Shown here piece after piece: positions 1 through 12,308 of a stretch of DNA of 64,000 bases. The position numbers and the translations under genes were made by a program. Position 1 is the stretch's first letter. Every line of letters starts with the position of its first letter. The notes under the pieces are model-generated. The model searched no databases and was not told the DNA's origin. It saw only the letters and a list, made by a program, of their open reading frames with translations. Location of the stretch: the NCBI GenBank assembly GCA_030704615.1, contig CM060734.1, forward strand, positions 57,492,042-57,556,041. The letters run 5' to 3'. Source of the DNA: Takakia lepidozioides. Lineage: Eukaryota > Streptophyta > Takakiopsida > Takakiales > Takakiaceae.

Positions 1-2365
1 TGGATGGATAACTTTCAAGCCTAAGAAGATTCAACAGTTCTGAGAGCAGAGCTGAAGCTACCTCAACACAGTGATCAACATGATGACAGCCTAGCAGTCA
101 TCTGAACAGCTGCGAAGTGCTGATCAAGATTGGCACCCTCAAACTCCAGGTGCCTCTCTCAAACATAGTGTGCGCACATTGACTTACACTACATCCTTGT
201 CCAATGAATAGGTCATTCTCCAGGGTTCTTTCCATGTAGGAGATGGCATTGAAACTCCAGCAAGACCAGCGGAGGGTATCAGCACAACGCCAGTGGTACC
301 TTGACCGGCGACAACCAGAAGCTTCAGAACCAGCTAATTGCGGCCAGTGCCAAACCATCTGGTGGGTTGTGTTCAATGTTGTTACAATGGATGTTAGTGT
401 GCACATGATTGGGTTTACGGGGGGTCATGTGTTTTGCTCCAATGTCGTTTGGTTTTTATGGAGGCAATGCGCATTAATGTGGCATGTTTTGTGTGCATGC
501 GTGGACAGCTGGTAAATGTTACACATTATGTCACTTTACTGTAACTGCAACAATTTGGTTGTCACAAAGCTGGTTATGCATTACTTTTCATGAATCTGGA
601 AAAGCCTCACTAATCTTTTCAAGCTCTGCGGGTGATTTGGGGCTTAGTGACATTGCTTTGGATACATCTCATGTAAGCATTATGGTTGTGTATTTTGGAT
701 TGACGTTGACAGAACCATGGTAGGGTTTTGGACGTATCCTCAGAAACCTTCACATGTGGCATTGGGCTTGACCGCATGCTGATGAGTTGGGGTTCTTTGA
801 TGGCTCCAGACCTCGAGGAGTCTGCTCAGTCCCAAGGTGTCACATTGCCCTTCACAAAGGCATCGCGTGTGGACACAACGACATCTACGAATAGTGACTT
901 TGAATTTTAACCATAGCTAAGATTGGAGAACTTCACTCATAACTACTCTGTAGTCCTTGAGTGTCAAAATCAGTTCCAAAAACACTTCTAGCAATGTCAA
1001 TCCCCACTTACCTGAGACAGCTAAGAATCACTTCTCCCCATGGCTAGAGTTTTAGAGTCCTGAAAGGGTTACATTGCTTCAGGTCGTGACGTCGTAACAC
1101 TACCCTGCCATTGAGAAGACAAGCAACTCATATTCACTCTAGAACAGTTTGATTTCTTTCTTTGTGTCAATATATCTAGCTCTACGAGCTTTGGTTTTTC
1201 CACTGTTGGGCGGTTCTCTGGTTTTGGGTGAAAGAACCGCCGGTTCCTGACCTGGGTATATGCCCCCTTAACCTCGGGTATTAAAATTTCAAATACCCTA
1301 GTCAAGATTGAACCGGCGGATACCAAAATCTATTTACCCTTGAACTTCACCAAACCGGTGGTTCTCTAATAGCTAGTATCCATAAGAACCTGACCTACCA
1401 GTTGGAATGAGAGGGGAGGGTAAGGGTAGCTGCACCCGACACATACCCTGGGTATAAGGGCAGTTATCTAAGGTTAGCGTGGAAGCCTTGAGGAAGAAGA
1501 AGGGTAGTGAAAATGCTAGAACTGAATGCCAACCGGCCAACTGTGCAATCTAGAGGAAGTTTAGTATTAGTTGTGCTAGAAAATGAGCGTAATTATTGAC
1601 AATTGTGGCCATCTCATACATGCCCATTTATTTATTTATTTTGTCCATAATAACTTTTGAACTCAGAACCGGGACTCGGAACCGGGTCATCTCTCGGTTC
1701 TCTACGGTTCTCTACCCATATACCCGAGCACCAGATTTGGCGGATAATTGCATTAAAGAACCGGTATAAAATATACCCGTGAAAATGTAACTCAGAGATA
1801 TACTCTGCACCGCAGGTTCTCTAAGTGTCCAAGTACCCACCCTGGAGGTTCTCTATTTACTTTCCACAAGATAGAACCTACCCTGCAGGTTCTACCCAAA
1901 ACCAGAGAACAGCCCAACACTGGTTTTTTTCCTCTTGGGACAGTTATACCCATTTGTACAGTCACCACTTGGGTCTTTTTATAAAGCTATGCAGGGTTTT
2001 TTCTGTTAAAGCAGAGTTACAAGCTTGATCACTTTTAGTATGCTCCTCAATATTTGGCTGTGACTGCCTCTTCCATAATATGGGATGGAATGGGATGGAT
2101 GGATGCATTTGGTGTCACTTTATTTGGCTTCGTCATCAACTCCGTCCCCCCATGAAAAGCTGCTCCCCCCACTAATTCGGGGAAATGTATTAGGTGACGG
2201 CCATTGGGAGCCACGTTACCCAGCTGGTGAGGTAAAAGTTGCTCGAGGAGGGACCCGAGCTGGGGAAGGCCGGTAAACACACTTGAAAGATGTCAAGCTA
2301 ACTGATTCCCCTGGATTGCGTCGCTCTGCCCCGTGCTTCCCTTTGGCGCTCCTCTCTCCCTCAAA
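1..2365. other. Intergenic stretch without a supported gene
   Basis: No ORF here has family resemblance, codon structure or splice context that supports a gene. The only clear structure is the motif-dense tract at about 1200-1910, listed separately. The segment directly before 2366 should contain the promoter and 5' leader of the Crinkler-like gene, but I see no decisive core promoter element. Confidence 0.5.
1200..1910. repeat. Tract dense in GGTTCTCT / AGAACC and TACCC words
   Basis: The words GGTTCTCT, AGAACCG and TACCC/GGGTA recur far more often here than in the flanks. GGTTCTCT is seen near 1212, 1350, 1699, 1710, 1815 and 1848, and its complement is present as AGAACC and AGAGAAC. A perfect 9-bp inverted repeat, GGCGGTTCT at 1209-1217 and AGAACCGCC at 1233-1241 with a 15-nt loop, lies at the left end. 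No coding potential is visible. It may be a non-autonomous element or an array of protein-binding sites. The function is unknown. Confidence 0.5.
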
Positions 2366-4968
2366 ATGGCTTGCATTTGGCTTAAGAGTACTGACGATAA
2401 GCAGAAGCCGTGGATTGAGATGGAGAATGATCTAGGGCTCCTGGATGCATCCGGCATCGCAGAAAAAATTCATGTGCGACCTGAAAGCTTCACAGTGGGA
2501 GATATCCGCGGTAAGCGCCTTACAATCACATCCATCCGATCTCTTTTGGGAGAAGACGTAGGCGCTACTAAGGAGCATGCGGTGGTTGTCGATGGGGAGC
2601 CGATAAATCGGACAGGTATCAGGTCTTGTGGCTTGAATGAGGATACCTTTGGATTTTTTTATTAGCTACACAACCCTGGAGTGGCTAAGCAACGGGTCAA
2701 ATTGGTGGCATGGAATCTGATTCAGCTTGTTCAGTTTTCTTGATCAATAACCTGGGAATGTTTTATTCGCAGGTGAATATGAGGGTTCTAAGAGAAGGAA
2801 AATCTCTGGACTACCTGAAACCATCATTTCAGGTGTGTTAATTTCCTCTCACAGATATTTCCTTTTATCACACTTGCATACTTGCTTCTATATGACTCTA
2901 TTGTATTATCTTGATGTCAGCAGGAGCAGCACCAGCAGCACCAACCAGAGTAGCAACATCTACAACATCTACAAATCTGATGTTGTGGCACTTGCGGATC
3001 CCTTTGGCTAAGAAGTTGGCCGACTGCATCGTTGAGCGAGTTGTAGCAAACTCATCATTTGAGGATCCCAACACCTTGTTCAAGCTACCTTTTCCCACAC
3101 TTGCGGGCATACCCGACCGCTTTAAGACGGAGGGTGGCTCTTGGTGGAGATACATGGGACGTGAGAAATATCGAGAAGTGCGAAATGCATTTTTAAGGTT
3201 GAGACCTACAGGAGCTGAAGGTGATTGTCCACCAGATTTACCTGTGAAGGCAGATGCAACTAACGAAGAATTATATGATCACTCAGAAGCAGTCTTGTGG
3301 GGCAACCTTGGCAATGGAAAGTCGCATATTTTAGCGGCACTAGCATGTGATCTGATGTGCGCATTCCGTAAGATGGCCACTGGGGAGCAGCAATACCAAC
3401 GGGTTGTGTACCTACCTGACTGCCGTAAGCTCCTGCATGACGAACGGCTGATTCTTGAAATGCAGAAGGCATTAATCTTAGCCTATGCAGATGATAGTGC
3501 AACATGCATGCGAATAGCCGCATTGCAAGATGATGTGTCCATGGTGAATTTTTACGAACAAGAGGCAAGCAAAGGTGTTCGTATTTACTTGATAGTTGAT
3601 CAGGACAATGAGTTGGACCCTACTCATGATGTGCAGAAGAGGGCAGCAGCAGCACGCAAACTGATCGTGAGATGTACCTCTTTTCATGTAATCCTTAGGG
3701 GTGCATGTGCAAACAACGATAGTTGCCAAAAGTGGAAAATAAAACAATTGAATATAACCAAGATCTGGCTTTTTGGTGGATTTACAGAGAATGAGTATAG
3801 TTGTTGGAAGCGACACTTCGCAACCCCGCAGTCAACGTTAGCCATGGAAGTTGGTGGAACACACCCAATTGCAAGCACAATGGTGTTGTCAGAGGAGGAG
3901 GAAGAGAGGGTGAAGGATGCAACAGGTTGCCTTCCACTATTTTTACAATGTTGGTGTGTAAAGGAATATGATGAGACACCAAAGGAGAAATGGGAGAGGT
4001 TTGTCAACATGCCAGTGGTTACTGCAGCAAGGCATGTTTTACGGATACAAGTGTGCAAGAAGCTGGCAGCAGATAATAACCTAAAGGAATTCCGTGATAT
4101 GTATATGGCATTCATGACTGGGGACAAAGTGCAAGCAACTGAGATAGCCTATGATTGCCAATATCTTTATGTAGACACCTCGCAGACTGGCAGATGTGTG
4201 TGTGGGTTGGTCAGGAACATCCTAGCAGAGGAAATTCAACATATTGACCGAGATACCTTTTTGAATTCCAAATGGAAGTCGGCCATCTCCAGGGAAACCC
4301 AAGAGCCACATCCTAATCTTTCTTTATTAGGTTTTCTGGTGGAGCAACAGATGCTGGCACAAGCATGGAAGAGTGGAATCCCGCTGTATGCAGAGAATGT
4401 CAAAACTCTTGACAACATTGTGTATTTTAACTCCAAGCAAGAAAGCACTTTGGGCTTGGTAGAGGGGTGCATATTGTATGTCCCATCAGCATTCAATTAC
4501 AAAAGGGTGGATGCCATTGTACGAGAATGGGCTCCAAGATCTAAACCTGGTCGTAAGGTTGTTGCTTCCTTGAAAGAGTTGACAGGGGCTAGCCCACCAT
4601 TGGCGGATATCTTGAAATCTTATCAGAACCGAAACTTGCATGTTGCAGCAGTGCAAATCACCATTGGAGATCTCGACATGCACATGAGCTCAGAAAAAGA
4701 ATTCTGGAACCCAGAAGTCAGCAATGTTTGGTTTCAAGACGAGAATGCAGAAGATGCTGCCAAGTGGTTTATTTGGTATGCAAGGGCATCTTGCATAAAA
4801 AAAAAGGAGCATGCCGCAGAGGAGATGTATCCCTATATGTATGCTGGGAGGGAAATTCAGGGCACAACGAGGAAGATGTTGGTGAAGGAGAGGAGCCACG
4901 TCACTGTGTTTCTGCCTGTTGAGCAATTTGAGCCGTCTTTGAAGTACCTCAAGGGAAACATGGACTGA
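2366..4968 (+). CDS. Crinkler/RHS-like P-loop NTPase, three exons
   Basis: Predicted exons are 2366-2615, 2773-2832 and 2921-4968. All junctions are GT-AG (donors GTATCA and GTGTGT) and the phases match, giving 785 residues. The upstream GTG-initiated frame is not used because the ATG at 2366 opens the conserved-looking part. A P-loop, GNLGNGKSH, lies at about residues 231-239. An acidic hydrophobic strand, YLIVDQDNELDP at about 325-336, fits a Walker B region. Both resemble the NTPase core of Crinkler and retrotransposon-hot-spot proteins. In that family the NTPase is followed by a nuclease-like C-terminal domain, and the last 450 residues here have the right size for one, though I cannot identify catalytic residues. 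Some family members are secreted effectors and others are host proteins in algae and plants. I see no clear signal peptide. The long last exon has no stops, which suggests a functional gene. Alternative reading: another STAND-like NTPase. Confidence 0.6.
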
Positions 4969-7668
4969 CGGAGTTTCTGATGATATATTGTGTCACTCAC
5001 TGCAGTGCTGATGGAAAATGATCGGGAGACAGGAAATGGCACAGGCCTTGCAAGTAAACGTCTTCCCCATGGTAATATTGACAACAGGTGCTCCATTCAG
5101 GGCGTCCCTCAGTACTATTGACATGGCCTTGAAAGGTCTGTGGATGCTTGGAACCATAAGGCAGCCTTTGTTTTGCCATTCATTTTGGGGACATGTTTGA
5201 CGGTTGCTACCCCGGGGAGGAGTCCCAGATAGCATTTAGCAGGGTATTGAGTGAGTTCAATGGCTTTCAGGGGGGTCGTGTCTATCATATGCTAGGGAAT
5301 CAAACTTGCCACGTGCTGAACTGAACCATTTGCTAGGCATTTCGCCTTCTTTGGATAGTCACAACTACTACTCTTTCTGTCCCTACCCCCGGTTTCGAGT
5401 GTTGTCTTGGATGGCTATGACGTGAGTGGCCTGAGGGACACCCGCACACTGAAGCTGGCGTCAAATTACTTGAAACCAAGAACCCAAATGTTGAAAGGGA
5501 TTGTTGTGTGACTTTCCCACATATTCATCTTCCCCTTGCAAACCTAAACATTGTTGACAACATTCAGGGTAAAAGCTATGAAATGTCTGGTAAATATTGA
5601 CCAGACCTGGTCCTTGAAAAATGTAATACCAGAACAATACTGGACCAGACCAAAAGTCCAGAATTAAGAAATCTATGACCCTGCTACACGGGATGATTGA
5701 CTAAAAATGCATTACTTTAGATGCCATCCGGTTAGTTCCAACAAGAGATAATCAGGGAACACAACTATGTGCCCATATTCCACCAAATTCGCATTCTATC
5801 TTGTGGACTGTCTCCATCACCTTGTCAAAGTTCCAGGGTAGTGTCGAAGGGGACGCTGCCTCAGCATTCAGTGGCAAACACATTTCTCTCTTGGCAATCA
5901 GTGGCTTCCTCAGGCATCTGTCAAACCAGGCTAACTGCCCGTGTCCAATGCCCCCATTGACCATCACAAACTTTCTCTCAAGTACTCTGGGCTATTGTGG
6001 AACTATGACTCTGGCCATGGTCAATAGGGCCCGGCCAGGGAAGTATTGGAAATGTTTGCTGCACATGCATTTGATTAATTGACCCATGAGACCAGTTGCA
6101 GTTCTGTAGTCATCATCAACTCAATCACTGTGCAGCATTGGCATCTTACAGCTCACCAGCCAGAGGGTTTACCACTAGCTTTAGGTTTAGACAACTGTCT
6201 GATATGAGGACCACTCTAGGATGGGACCTCCTGATAACCCCATGGTGCCGGAATGACGGCACTTTGGGCATGCTAACGGTCTACTGTTTTTTGGGTGTTT
6301 CCTGATAATTCATTCTCTCTCTCTGCCAGTTGTTTTACCCTCTTGGGGCTTTCTGTAGACAATATTCCTTTCTTTCGTCCTCACTTTCACTTTCTCTTTA
6401 ACCAAAGAGATTTGGGGGAGCACCAAGGGTAAGTACTTCTCTCACTTTATAGCATGGCTTCTCAGGTCCTATCTTGGACATTGTAATGTTTATTTCTTTC
6501 ACTCTGTATTATTACCGGCTTGGCTATGGGCAGGGGTGAGATTCCTTGCATGTCTGTTACTACCTTCTTTGAGAACTTTAGAACTTTGTGGAGTTCGTAA
6601 GGTACAATTATTTCTGCCTAGCAGATGAACGTGGTTACCTTCTTTGTGAATATTAGGTGGTGACAGAGATCATGATGGAGATTTACAAGATTACCAAGCA
6701 TCAAGTTTTCTTTGAGCATACCCAGTGAGGAAAGCTGATACACACCAAGTCTTGTGACATGTGAGAATTAGACCCACCAAAGTGGTCTTCACAGCAGTGG
6801 CCCAGTTGGCCCAGCCCAATACTTCCTGGGCTAGGCAATGTGGCCAGAGTCACCTAATTAGTCACTTCTTGACTCTTATCATGCACAGGGCATGATGACT
6901 ACACATCTAAGTGTGTCGCTCTACCCTAATGTAGAGCCCACATAATCTCCAGCTCTGCCTTAGAATGCCCTTTGAACTTCTTCGAGAAAAGCCATGTAAT
7001 TATGGGCATAGCATTCTGTGCTTGTGTATCAATGGTAGTATTGTTTGGAAAAGATCCAGAGGTAGAGTCTGACAGAAGGGAGCACAGCGCTGGTGCTGGT
7101 GCCAACACGGGAGCTTTGTGTGCATGTCTGTGGAGTAACAGAGCAGCTGCTGCATCGCTTTCATTGGCTGGTGCCTGGCTGTGTCATGGAGGGTGAAAAA
7201 CACTCAAAGGAGAAAGCCGGCCTTCACAAAGGTCTGTAATTGTAATGGTCTGTCTTTATGCACTGAGATGGCAATGGTTCTCTCCGAGTTCTGCTTTCAG
7301 TTTTTGAAGTGAAAAATTCTATAGATGATATGGTCCCAGCTTCTGAGTCTGGATTCATCAACCTATGAGTTCATCAACCTTGCCAGTCTCTGCCCTTCTC
7401 TCGATCCTTCTCTGTGACAAGCGTGTCTCCCTGTCCTCTAGGAAGCCTATTGCCATTGGGTGGACTTGATACGGGAGTACATTAATGTCTCTGTGACTAA
7501 ATGCCGGCCTTGTGACCTCATGACCTTGTTTGTTTCGACCTGAAGCGCTTTGCTCCAGGTAAGGTAGTGCATTGGATTTAGTTGGAAAGCTTGGGGCCTT
7601 TTCCTCTTTAGAATATGCCTACACGGGCCATTCCCTGCAACTCCCTGGAGTGTGATCTCTGAATGGTA
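4969..7668. other. Intergenic stretch
   Basis: This should hold the 3' UTR of the preceding gene (first few hundred bases) and then non-coding DNA up to the LINE. The open frames present are short and have no recognisable domains. I see no RNA gene and no transposon end. Confidence 0.5.
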
Positions 7669-7850
7669 ACAAGCGGACCCCTACCGCTTGGGGGCAGCCC
7701 CTCCGCCCAAATTGGGCAGTCGTATGCTCTGTCTAGCATACTCGGCACTTGGGCTCGGGTTGGTTCCTGTGCTTAAACTTATAGCCTGCGACAACAATCA
7801 AAATTTTAGCTCCTATCAACACCAACACTCCTTAGGGTGATTCCTGGGAA

Positions 7851-8982
7851 TTGGTTACTGATGCCAAATCTAGGGCTTCATGTGTGGTTTTTGGGGTGAA
7901 TCCCAGGATGGACGATGTGTCCTTTAAAACTACATGCTCTAGCTTAGGCTTGGATTTCACGGCTAATGGTTCCATCTCCAGACTTGATAACAGGGGTACG
8001 TTGAAGGTTGCAATGACCAAAAGTGCTTCTAATAGAGTCCCACATCAATTCAATCTCAAAGAAGTTCGTCCCTTGACTGGCTGGAGAGCGGTCTCAGACC
8101 TTGGTGATTCAATGGGGCACTCTAGGAAGACAACCAAGGGCAAGGACTTCAACTTGAGAGTTTCTAATCGGTTTGATGCTCTGGATGAGGTTGAATCCAA
8201 ACAGCCAGAAGGACAAGATGCCCCTAAGTGTACGGAACCTGAACGTCCTGAATCTGAAGGATTTGGTACTCTGAATGGTTTACCAATCCTCAAAGTCTAC
8301 ACAAGACGAGCAAAATCTATACACGGGGTAATTGTCTCCAAGCAGTCAGACGCACAATCTGTCCCTAAGTGTGCGGAGTCTGTGCGTCGTGTAACTGAAG
8401 GATTTGGTACCCTGAATGGTTTACCAATTCTCAAAGTTTACACAAGACGAGCAAAATCTACACACGGGGTAACTGTCCCGCCTTTGCAGAACGGTTGGCC
8501 GTCCAGGAGCAATCACAAGCTACCTAGACGACAAACAATTCACATGCAAAGGGCTGGCTTGCGGCTGGCCACTTTCAACTTCTCAGGGCCGACTAACCAA
8601 AGGAAACAACTCGAAGTGGGACAAGTTCTTCGGACTAATGATATTCATATCTGTGCTGGGCAAGAAACTTGGGAAACGTCGGATAAACTGGTTGGAGATG
8701 TCATTGGTTATAAATGGGCAGGTAAGATGTGTACTCTCAAGACAGCCTCTGCCAAACGTGGTCAAAAGGGGGTTGGATTCTTTGTCCGTGACAATTGTGA
8801 AATTATCAACAAGGTTTGAGGTACGAGCATAGTATCTGGCTAAAGCTGAAACTGAAGGGTGGCATGAGTACGAAGGACCTCTTTGTGGGCTGTGTTTACA
8901 TGCCCACAGAGGGGACCCTTAGTGCTGACGCAGACAAAGCCTTCGAAGATGTAAAGCTAGACTGTGCTTTATTCCTTGCCAG
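7851..8982 (+). pseudogene. LINE ORF, N-terminal part and start of AP endonuclease
   Basis: The frame runs to a stop at 8817-8819 and the coding sense then continues in another frame to about 8980. The N-terminal 240 codons are rich in Lys, Arg and Ser and contain a two-copy repeat (listed separately). From about 8560 the sequence resembles the start of an AP-type endonuclease, with LRLATFNFSG and then GQETW, which carries the catalytic Glu typical of the fold. The segment between 8820 and 8980 still encodes endonuclease-like residues (LFVGCVYMPTEG), so the stop reflects a frameshift and not the true end. The start codon is uncertain because no ATG has a clear advantage. Confidence 0.7.
8201..8480 (+). 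repeat. Two-copy tandem duplication within the LINE ORF
   Basis: Two adjacent units of roughly 140 bp encode near-identical peptides. Each contains EGFGTLNGLPILKVYTRRAK followed by a HGV motif, at about 8260-8330 and again at about 8398-8475. The divergence lies mostly in the segment before this core. The duplication keeps the reading frame, so it happened while the ORF was under selection or was neutral to it. Confidence 0.85.
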
Positions 8983-9906
8983 GTGATTTTATTGGGTGAC
9001 TTCAATGCCCGGGTGGGTAAAGGTCTCCATCAGGATGATATCATTGGGCCTTTTGGTGAGGACCAGCTGAACTCTAATGGCAGACGGTTAATTAACTGTC
9101 TGGAAGAGCTTCAGCTTCTGGCCTTGAACAATAGGGCAAAAGGTGAACAAGTGCAGTGGACTCGTGAGAAAGCCAAAACTGGGGAACGTTCCATTGTGGA
9201 TTATATCATAATGGACAAAAATTCGTTTCCCCAGAGTGCCAATGTGTTGATCGACAGAACTGATATTGGTACCTCTGACCACTTCCTGGTTTGGACTGAG
9301 ATCAAAAGGTGTTTTCCCAACACCAAGAGATCTGTGAAACGTTCGATTCGGAAGTGGCGCATAGAAAAATTCCATAATGAAGAGGTCAAGGTTGAGTATA
9401 TCCAGGCCTTGCAAGAGGCTCTTCCTCATTTTGTCCATTCGCTCCAAGACCTTGAGTCTTGCGCAGACAATGCAAGAAATGAAGTCGAAAGAGCAGTGGA
9501 TTCTTGGGAGAGTTTCGTCTCCTCTGCGGCTGACAAGACCATTGGGAGGGAACTAATTGTCTGCGGTAGAGCTGTTAATTGGTGGACCAATGAGATTAAA
9601 CTCAAGATAGCTGAGAGACGTGTCCTTTATAAAGAGTGCTGCAATTTGAAAACCAACAAGGAATTGTGGGCGAGGTACTACCAGATCCGTAAAGATATCA
9701 ATCTGCTTGTAAGGGCTCAGAAGAAATTGTACTGGGACAAGTTATACAGTGAAATAAACTCAAACCACCATGGTGGTAATGACAAGAGATTCTGGTTGGC
9801 CCTTCAACGCTTGTACAAGCCGAAACGCTGTCAGGAAGTACAAGCGCTGAAGACTACTAAGGGTGCAGTGGTAACTTCATCGGTCGACATTGTCAAAAGC
9901 CTTTGA
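8983..9906 (+). pseudogene. LINE AP endonuclease C-terminal part and linker
   Basis: The frame opens with ILLGDFNARVG, the conserved endonuclease motif carrying Asp and Asn, and later has GTSDHFLVW, the catalytic SDH motif near the domain end. These show the C-terminal half of an AP-like endonuclease, which in LINEs nicks the target DNA. About 180 residues of charged, helical linker follow before the reverse transcriptase. The frame stops at 9904-9906 (VKSL then TGA), while the coding sense continues from about 9893 in another frame as SKAFETHYS. This marks the third frame break. Confidence 0.85.
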
Positions 9907-10585
9907 AACCCACTACAGTATCCTTGGCAGAACTTCTAGGTCTAACAGTGAGGGGTCCTCTGATGAATGGAAGGACACAGTTGGTAAAACTGTTCCTATG
10001 ATTCAAAACAGCCCTGATGAACTGGAGTATATTTCAAAAGCCTACAACGCTCCCATTAGTTCTTCTGAGATTGTGGAAGCAATTGAACATCTAAATGGAT
10101 ATAAAGCAGGTGGTCCTGATGGCATAGTCAACGAGATTATCAAGCACGGTGGCGATCCCATGATAGAGGCCCTAGTTCTCCTCTTTAACCTTATCTGGAA
10201 GACTGAAATGATCCCCTTTCGATGGCGACAGGGGGTCATTGTCAATCTTTATAAGAAGGGTAACAGAGAAGACCCGGGGAACTATCGTGGCATCACGCTC
10301 CTCAATGCTGTTGGCAAGATATTTTGCAGAGTTATAAGTACTCGTCTCAAGGTTGATCTGGAATCTAGAGGTTGTTTTCACGAAGGCCAAGCTGGCTTTC
10401 GGCGAAACAGGGGCTGTGTGGACCATATCTTCACTCTAAGCCAGATTATCCAGGGAAGGAAAAAAGAAGGGAAACCCACTTATGTTTTTTTCTTGGATGT
10501 CAAGAAGGCTTATGATACAGTGTGGTCTATGGCTCCGCCTCTGGTCTTGTGGAATCAAGAGAAAAATGTGGAGAGTTGTCCATAA
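9893..10585 (+). pseudogene. LINE reverse transcriptase, fingers and first catalytic Asp
   Basis: This frame contains typical non-LTR RT blocks: KAGGPDGIVNEIIK, then GVIVNLYKKGNREDPGNYRG, then GQAGFRRNRGCVDHIF, and finally VFFLDVKKAYDTVW with the first catalytic Asp. After DTVW the frame runs into unrelated residues. The palm continues in the next frame, consistent with a short deletion near 10525-10530. The product would have copied element RNA at the nicked target site. Confidence 0.85.
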
Positions 10586-12125
10586 CTTGTATGCCCACAC
10601 CAAAAGCTGTGTCACTGTTAATGGACAGAAGTCTGACTTCTTTGACGTAGACCAAGGTGTAGCTCAAGGATGTACCCTCTCCCCTCTGCTCTTCAATGTT
10701 TTCATCAATCAACTCCTCGAGGATGTGGAACGTGAGGGATTTGGGTTAAGGGTGGGTGATGCCACCATTCCAGCCCTTATGTTTGCGGATGACTTTGCAG
10801 GCATAGGGGAGACTCCTTCCAACCTCCAGGAATTGATTGATTGCGCGAAGAGATACTTTGATCTTTGGGGGCTAGAGGCTAATGTCAGTAAATGTGCAGT
10901 GGTGGCATTCAACGACGGAGGAGAGGGAGGAAGTGATCTTAAGTGGCAGTGGGGTAACCAAGAGATCCCAGTCCTCCCTTCCTACACATACCTGGGCGTT
11001 GAGTTTTCCTCCAACTGTAACTGGGATGCACACATCCAGAAAGTTGTTCAAACTGGCAAGGGCAAAGCGCTGAGTCTCACTAAATTTTTTCACTGCAGAG
11101 GGATTAACTCTGAGGTCAAGAAAACCTTGCTTTGCCGCTTTATTAGACCTGCCTTGGAGTACGGATCCGCTATATGGGTTGATAACTCCAACCAGGCTAA
11201 GTCTCTAGAATCCATTCAAGTGGGGGTGCTCAAGGAGTGCATGTCAGCATGCTCCAAAACAGCCAATGTGGCTGTTCGGGGTGAGTTTGGCATCCCTTCC
11301 TTAAGCTCCCGACAAGATGAATTCAAGGTCAGATGGTGGGGTGAGTTGCAACACATGTCCGACACCAGATACCCTAAGTTAATCGACTCTATATCTTGGA
11401 AACAGGACCGCCCTGCCAAACACGCAAAGTCCTGGCAGAAGAGAGTAGAAGGGATTCTCAAGGATCTGAATCTGGACCCGCAAGTCTTGACTTTGCTGGA
11501 TAAATCTGACTTAGAGACTGTAGTGTCCAAAGCCATGTCTGTTACGAGCAAATTGTCTGATGCAAATGAAGTTAGGCAGAAAACTTCCCTGAACCTGTTT
11601 CCAGTCTGTGACAGGGGGGAGGATATCATGGATGACCTCAAGGGTCTACCCACTCTCGGCATCAGACTGAAATTTAAACTCAGGGCAGGAAGCCTTGCTT
11701 TGAACAGTAAACTGAAGCAGAGAGGAAAGGGAGAGTGCAATTGCCCGTTGTGTGGGCAACCCGAAGACAATATTCATTTTCCGATTCACTGTCCGGGGTA
11801 CTCTCACCAGAGAGAAGCTCTCCTCCAATCTATCAAGAGAATTGTGCCTGTACCCCTGTTTACCAACTTTGAAAGTCTCGAGGCTGAGCCAAAAGCCCAG
11901 GCCCATCTGAGGCCTAGTTTTTGGGCAAATCACACACAGCAGATTGATGCTTGTGTGAAGGGATTTCTAGAGGATATCTGGAAAACCCGGATCAATGCTT
12001 TATACCAAGGTAAGTCTTACTACCAACGTCAGCCCCTGACAGAGGTAGGTTCTGTCCCTTTGTGTTCCGCTCAAACTGGGCGCGGGGTCAATGGCCACAA
12101 GGCTACGGCAAACAACGTCTTATGA
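10530..12125 (+). pseudogene. LINE reverse transcriptase palm, thumb and zinc knuckle
   Basis: The sense resumes with RKMWRVVHNLYAHTKSCVTV. It then has GVAQGCTLSPLLFNVFIN and the catalytic box MFADDFAG, where the usual YADD appears as FADD. A long thumb/connection region follows. The C-terminus carries a Cys/His knuckle, CNCPLCGQPEDNIHFPIHC, typical of this LINE lineage and thought to bind nucleic acid. The stop is at 12123-12125. The long undamaged frame (over 500 codons) shows that the element is fairly young despite its frameshifts. Confidence 0.88.
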
Positions 12126-12138
12126 GTACATTCTGTGA

Positions 12139-12308
12139 CAAGCGCTGGAGACTACTAAGGGTGCAGTGGTGACTTCAACGGTTGTCAAAACCTTTGACAA
12201 TATCCTTGGCAGAACCTCTAGGTCAAACAGTGAGGGGTCCTATGATGAATGGAAGGACACAGTTGGAAAAACTGTTCCTATGAATCAAAACAGCCCTATG
12301 AACTGGAT
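12139..12308 (+). repeat. Second copy of an internal LINE segment (matches 9841-10026)
   Basis: This segment repeats in direct orientation the end of the linker and the start of the RT region of the same LINE. Shared words include CAAGCGCTG, GACTACTAAGGGTGCAGTGG, TCCTTGGCAGAAC and ATGAATGGAAGGACACAGTT. The second copy lacks about 10-15 bases present in the first around 9905-9925. It begins 13 bases after the LINE stop codon. Confidence 0.88.

Larger units (their letters stand above)
7669..12125 (+). mobile_element. Non-LTR retrotransposon (LINE), nearly full length but frameshifted
   Basis: The element reads endonuclease, reverse transcriptase, then a C-terminal zinc knuckle on the plus strand. 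The 5' end is approximate. The segment 7669-7850 looks like an untranslated leader and contains a GC-rich hairpin-prone stretch. Four frame breaks, near 8815, 8980, 9898 and 10530, interrupt an otherwise continuous polyprotein, so this copy cannot make its protein in one piece. There is no poly(A) tail at the 3' end. Instead the sequence continues into a duplicated internal segment (12139-12308). A related, older copy lies on the minus strand at 28.9-30.7 kb. Confidence 0.85.

Noticed and set aside
1176-1191. AGCTCTACGAGCTTT matching the 3' hairpin of the LINE ending at 30299
   Set aside because: Only about 15 palindromic bases match and no LINE coding or tail is nearby, so chance or a minimal relic cannot be told apart.
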